Shown piece after piece: positions 63,150 through 64,000 of a stretch of 64,000 nt of DNA (positions are counted from its first letter, which is position 1; every line of letters begins with the position of its first letter). The DNA comes from DATEDA01 sp963820965 (lineage in GTDB: Bacteria; Pseudomonadota; Gammaproteobacteria; Burkholderiales; SG8-39), in assembly GCA_963820965.1 (NCBI GenBank), contig CAWGCC010000005.1:1-64000 (forward strand), in the 5' to 3' direction. The notes below the pieces were generated by a model. It was given only the letters and a program-made list of their open reading frames with translations, searched no databases and was not told where the DNA came from. The translations under genes were made by a program, and so were the position numbers.

Positions 63150-64000
63150 TGGCTCCGGAATTCCTTCACCGCAGCCCCCAGACGAGGGTCATCGCCCGGC
63201 CCGGCGCCTGCGCGCAGCTCGGGGAGGAGCTCGCCGAGCTCGGCGTGCGCCGTCCGCTCGTGCTCGCCGGCCGCAGGACTGCCCGCTCGCCCGCTTACCA
63301 GCAATCGGTGGCGGCGCTCGACGGCCTTGAGGTCGCGGCGTTCACGGAAATTCCGCAGCATTCCTCGGTTGCGGCGCTCGAAGCGGTGATGCTGCTGGCG
63401 CGCGAGCACCGGACCGACGGCTTCGTGGCGATCGGCGGAGGCAGCCCCTCCGATACGGCCAAGGCGGCGGCCCTGTGGCTCGCCGAGGGCGGGGAACTCG
63501 AGGCTCATGCCACCCGGTTTACGCCGCCCGCCACGCTCATGATTCCCGAGCTCAAGGCGGCGAAGCTGCCGATCGCAGCCGTGCCGTGCACGGCCTCGGG
63601 CGCCGAGGTGACGCCGAGCTGTGGCATCCGCACCGCCGACGGTCGCAAGCTCCTGTTTTCCGATCTGAAGCTCGCGGCCAGGCTGATCGTGATCGACCCG
63701 GCAGCCAACACTGCGGTGCCCGCCTCAATCATGCTCGCCACCGGCATGAACGGGCTTGCGCACTGCGTCGAGGGCCTGTACTCGAAGATGCAGACCCCGA
63801 TCACGACCGCCCTGGCGCTGCACGCGATCCAGCTGTTCGCGGACGCGCTGCCGCGTGTCGCGCGCGAACCGGATTCGGTCGACCACCGAGCGAGCCTGCT
63901 CGCCGCCGCCCACCTTTCCGGGCTGGTGCTGGTCAACTCGCGTACCTGCCTTCATCATGCGATCTGCCATGCAATCGGCGCCGTCACCGGTGTTTCGCAC
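63149..64000 (+). CDS. Iron-containing alcohol dehydrogenase/maleylacetate reductase family (partial)
   Basis: The frame starts at GTG 63149 and stays open to the window edge (284 codons), so the C-terminus is missing. NAD(P) loop VAIGGGSPSDTAK, PCTASGAEVTPSCG, and metal ligands Asp in VIDPAANTAVP, His in NGLAHCVEG and the CLHHAICHAIG pair. Family III Fe-ADH. Coupled to the SnoaL-like gene. Aromatic-pathway maleylacetate reductase is possible, but an alcohol dehydrogenase is equally likely. Confidence 0.85.
   Translation, partial: MAPEFLHRSPQTRVIARPGACAQLGEELAELGVRRPLVLAGRRTARSPAYQQSVAALDGLEVAAFTEIPQHSSVAALEAVMLLAREHRTDGFVAIGGGSPSDTAKAAALWLAEGGELEAHATRFTPPATLMIPELKAAKLPIAAVPCTASGAEVTPSCGIRTADGRKLLFSDLKLAARLIVIDPAANTAVPASIMLATGMNGLAHCVEGLYSKMQTPITTALALHAIQLFADALPRVAREPDSVDHRASLLAAAHLSGLVLVNSRTCLHHAICHAIGAVTGVSH

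Overview
This 64 kb window is GC-rich, gene-dense chromosomal DNA. It looks like a betaproteobacterium, probably Burkholderiales-like and free-living. The reasons are four intact and one broken Bug-type (TctC family) periplasmic solute receptor, the bpt-aat pair, DUF1841-nth-rnfB, a class 2 pyrD, a prkA-yeaH-spoVR block, maleylacetoacetate isomerase, and many PAS/GGDEF/EAL signalling domains. No phage, plasmid or CRISPR module is intact. The assignment rests on gene families and gene order only.

Layout. 0-7.5 kb: a catabolic island with two Bug receptors, a divergent IclR regulator, an enoyl-CoA hydratase, an NDP-forming acyl-CoA synthetase and a CoA-acylating aldehyde dehydrogenase. 7.6-12 kb: an alpha/beta-hydrolase/glycosyltransferase fusion, then a tight three-gene operon (SBP56/methanethiol-oxidase family protein, [2Fe-2S] ferredoxin, CoA-binding protein). 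12.4-19.8 kb: a LysR regulator, a frameshifted Crp/Fnr regulator, a Bug receptor with a DapA-like aldolase, and an azlC-azlD-VOC dioxygenase-Bug block. 19.9-29.5 kb: htpG, an HDAC-like deacetylase, a peroxiredoxin, and a GspE/PilB-type ATPase followed at once by a 1369-residue MASE1-PAS5-GGDEF-EAL protein.

29.6-43.6 kb is mostly housekeeping: a VWA/AAA+ pair split by an antiparallel Pro/Tyr-rich secreted protein, an amidase, two cytochromes c, DUF1841, nth, rnfB, pyrD, bpt, aat, a Tat-type Rieske protein, amtB, a Nudix hydrolase and a second GGDEF-EAL protein. 43.9-53.5 kb holds a haloacid dehalogenase, spoVR-yeaH-prkA, a sirtuin directly upstream of an AMP-forming acyl-CoA synthetase, a MaoC protein and maiA.

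53.6-64 kb is accessory and partly decaying. It carries small proteins (including a divergent paralogous pair), a VanZ-like protein, a tRNA-like gene with a 10-nt anticodon loop, a PAS protein, an antitoxin with a wrecked toxin, a frameshifted Bug gene, a frameshifted flavin reductase fused to an FCD-like domain, tRNA-Arg(CCT), and the start of an Fe-dependent alcohol dehydrogenase. Copies of the tRNA-Arg 3' half at 56843 and 57936 suggest that the 57-62.6 kb stretch is the scar of one or more old tRNA-targeted insertions.
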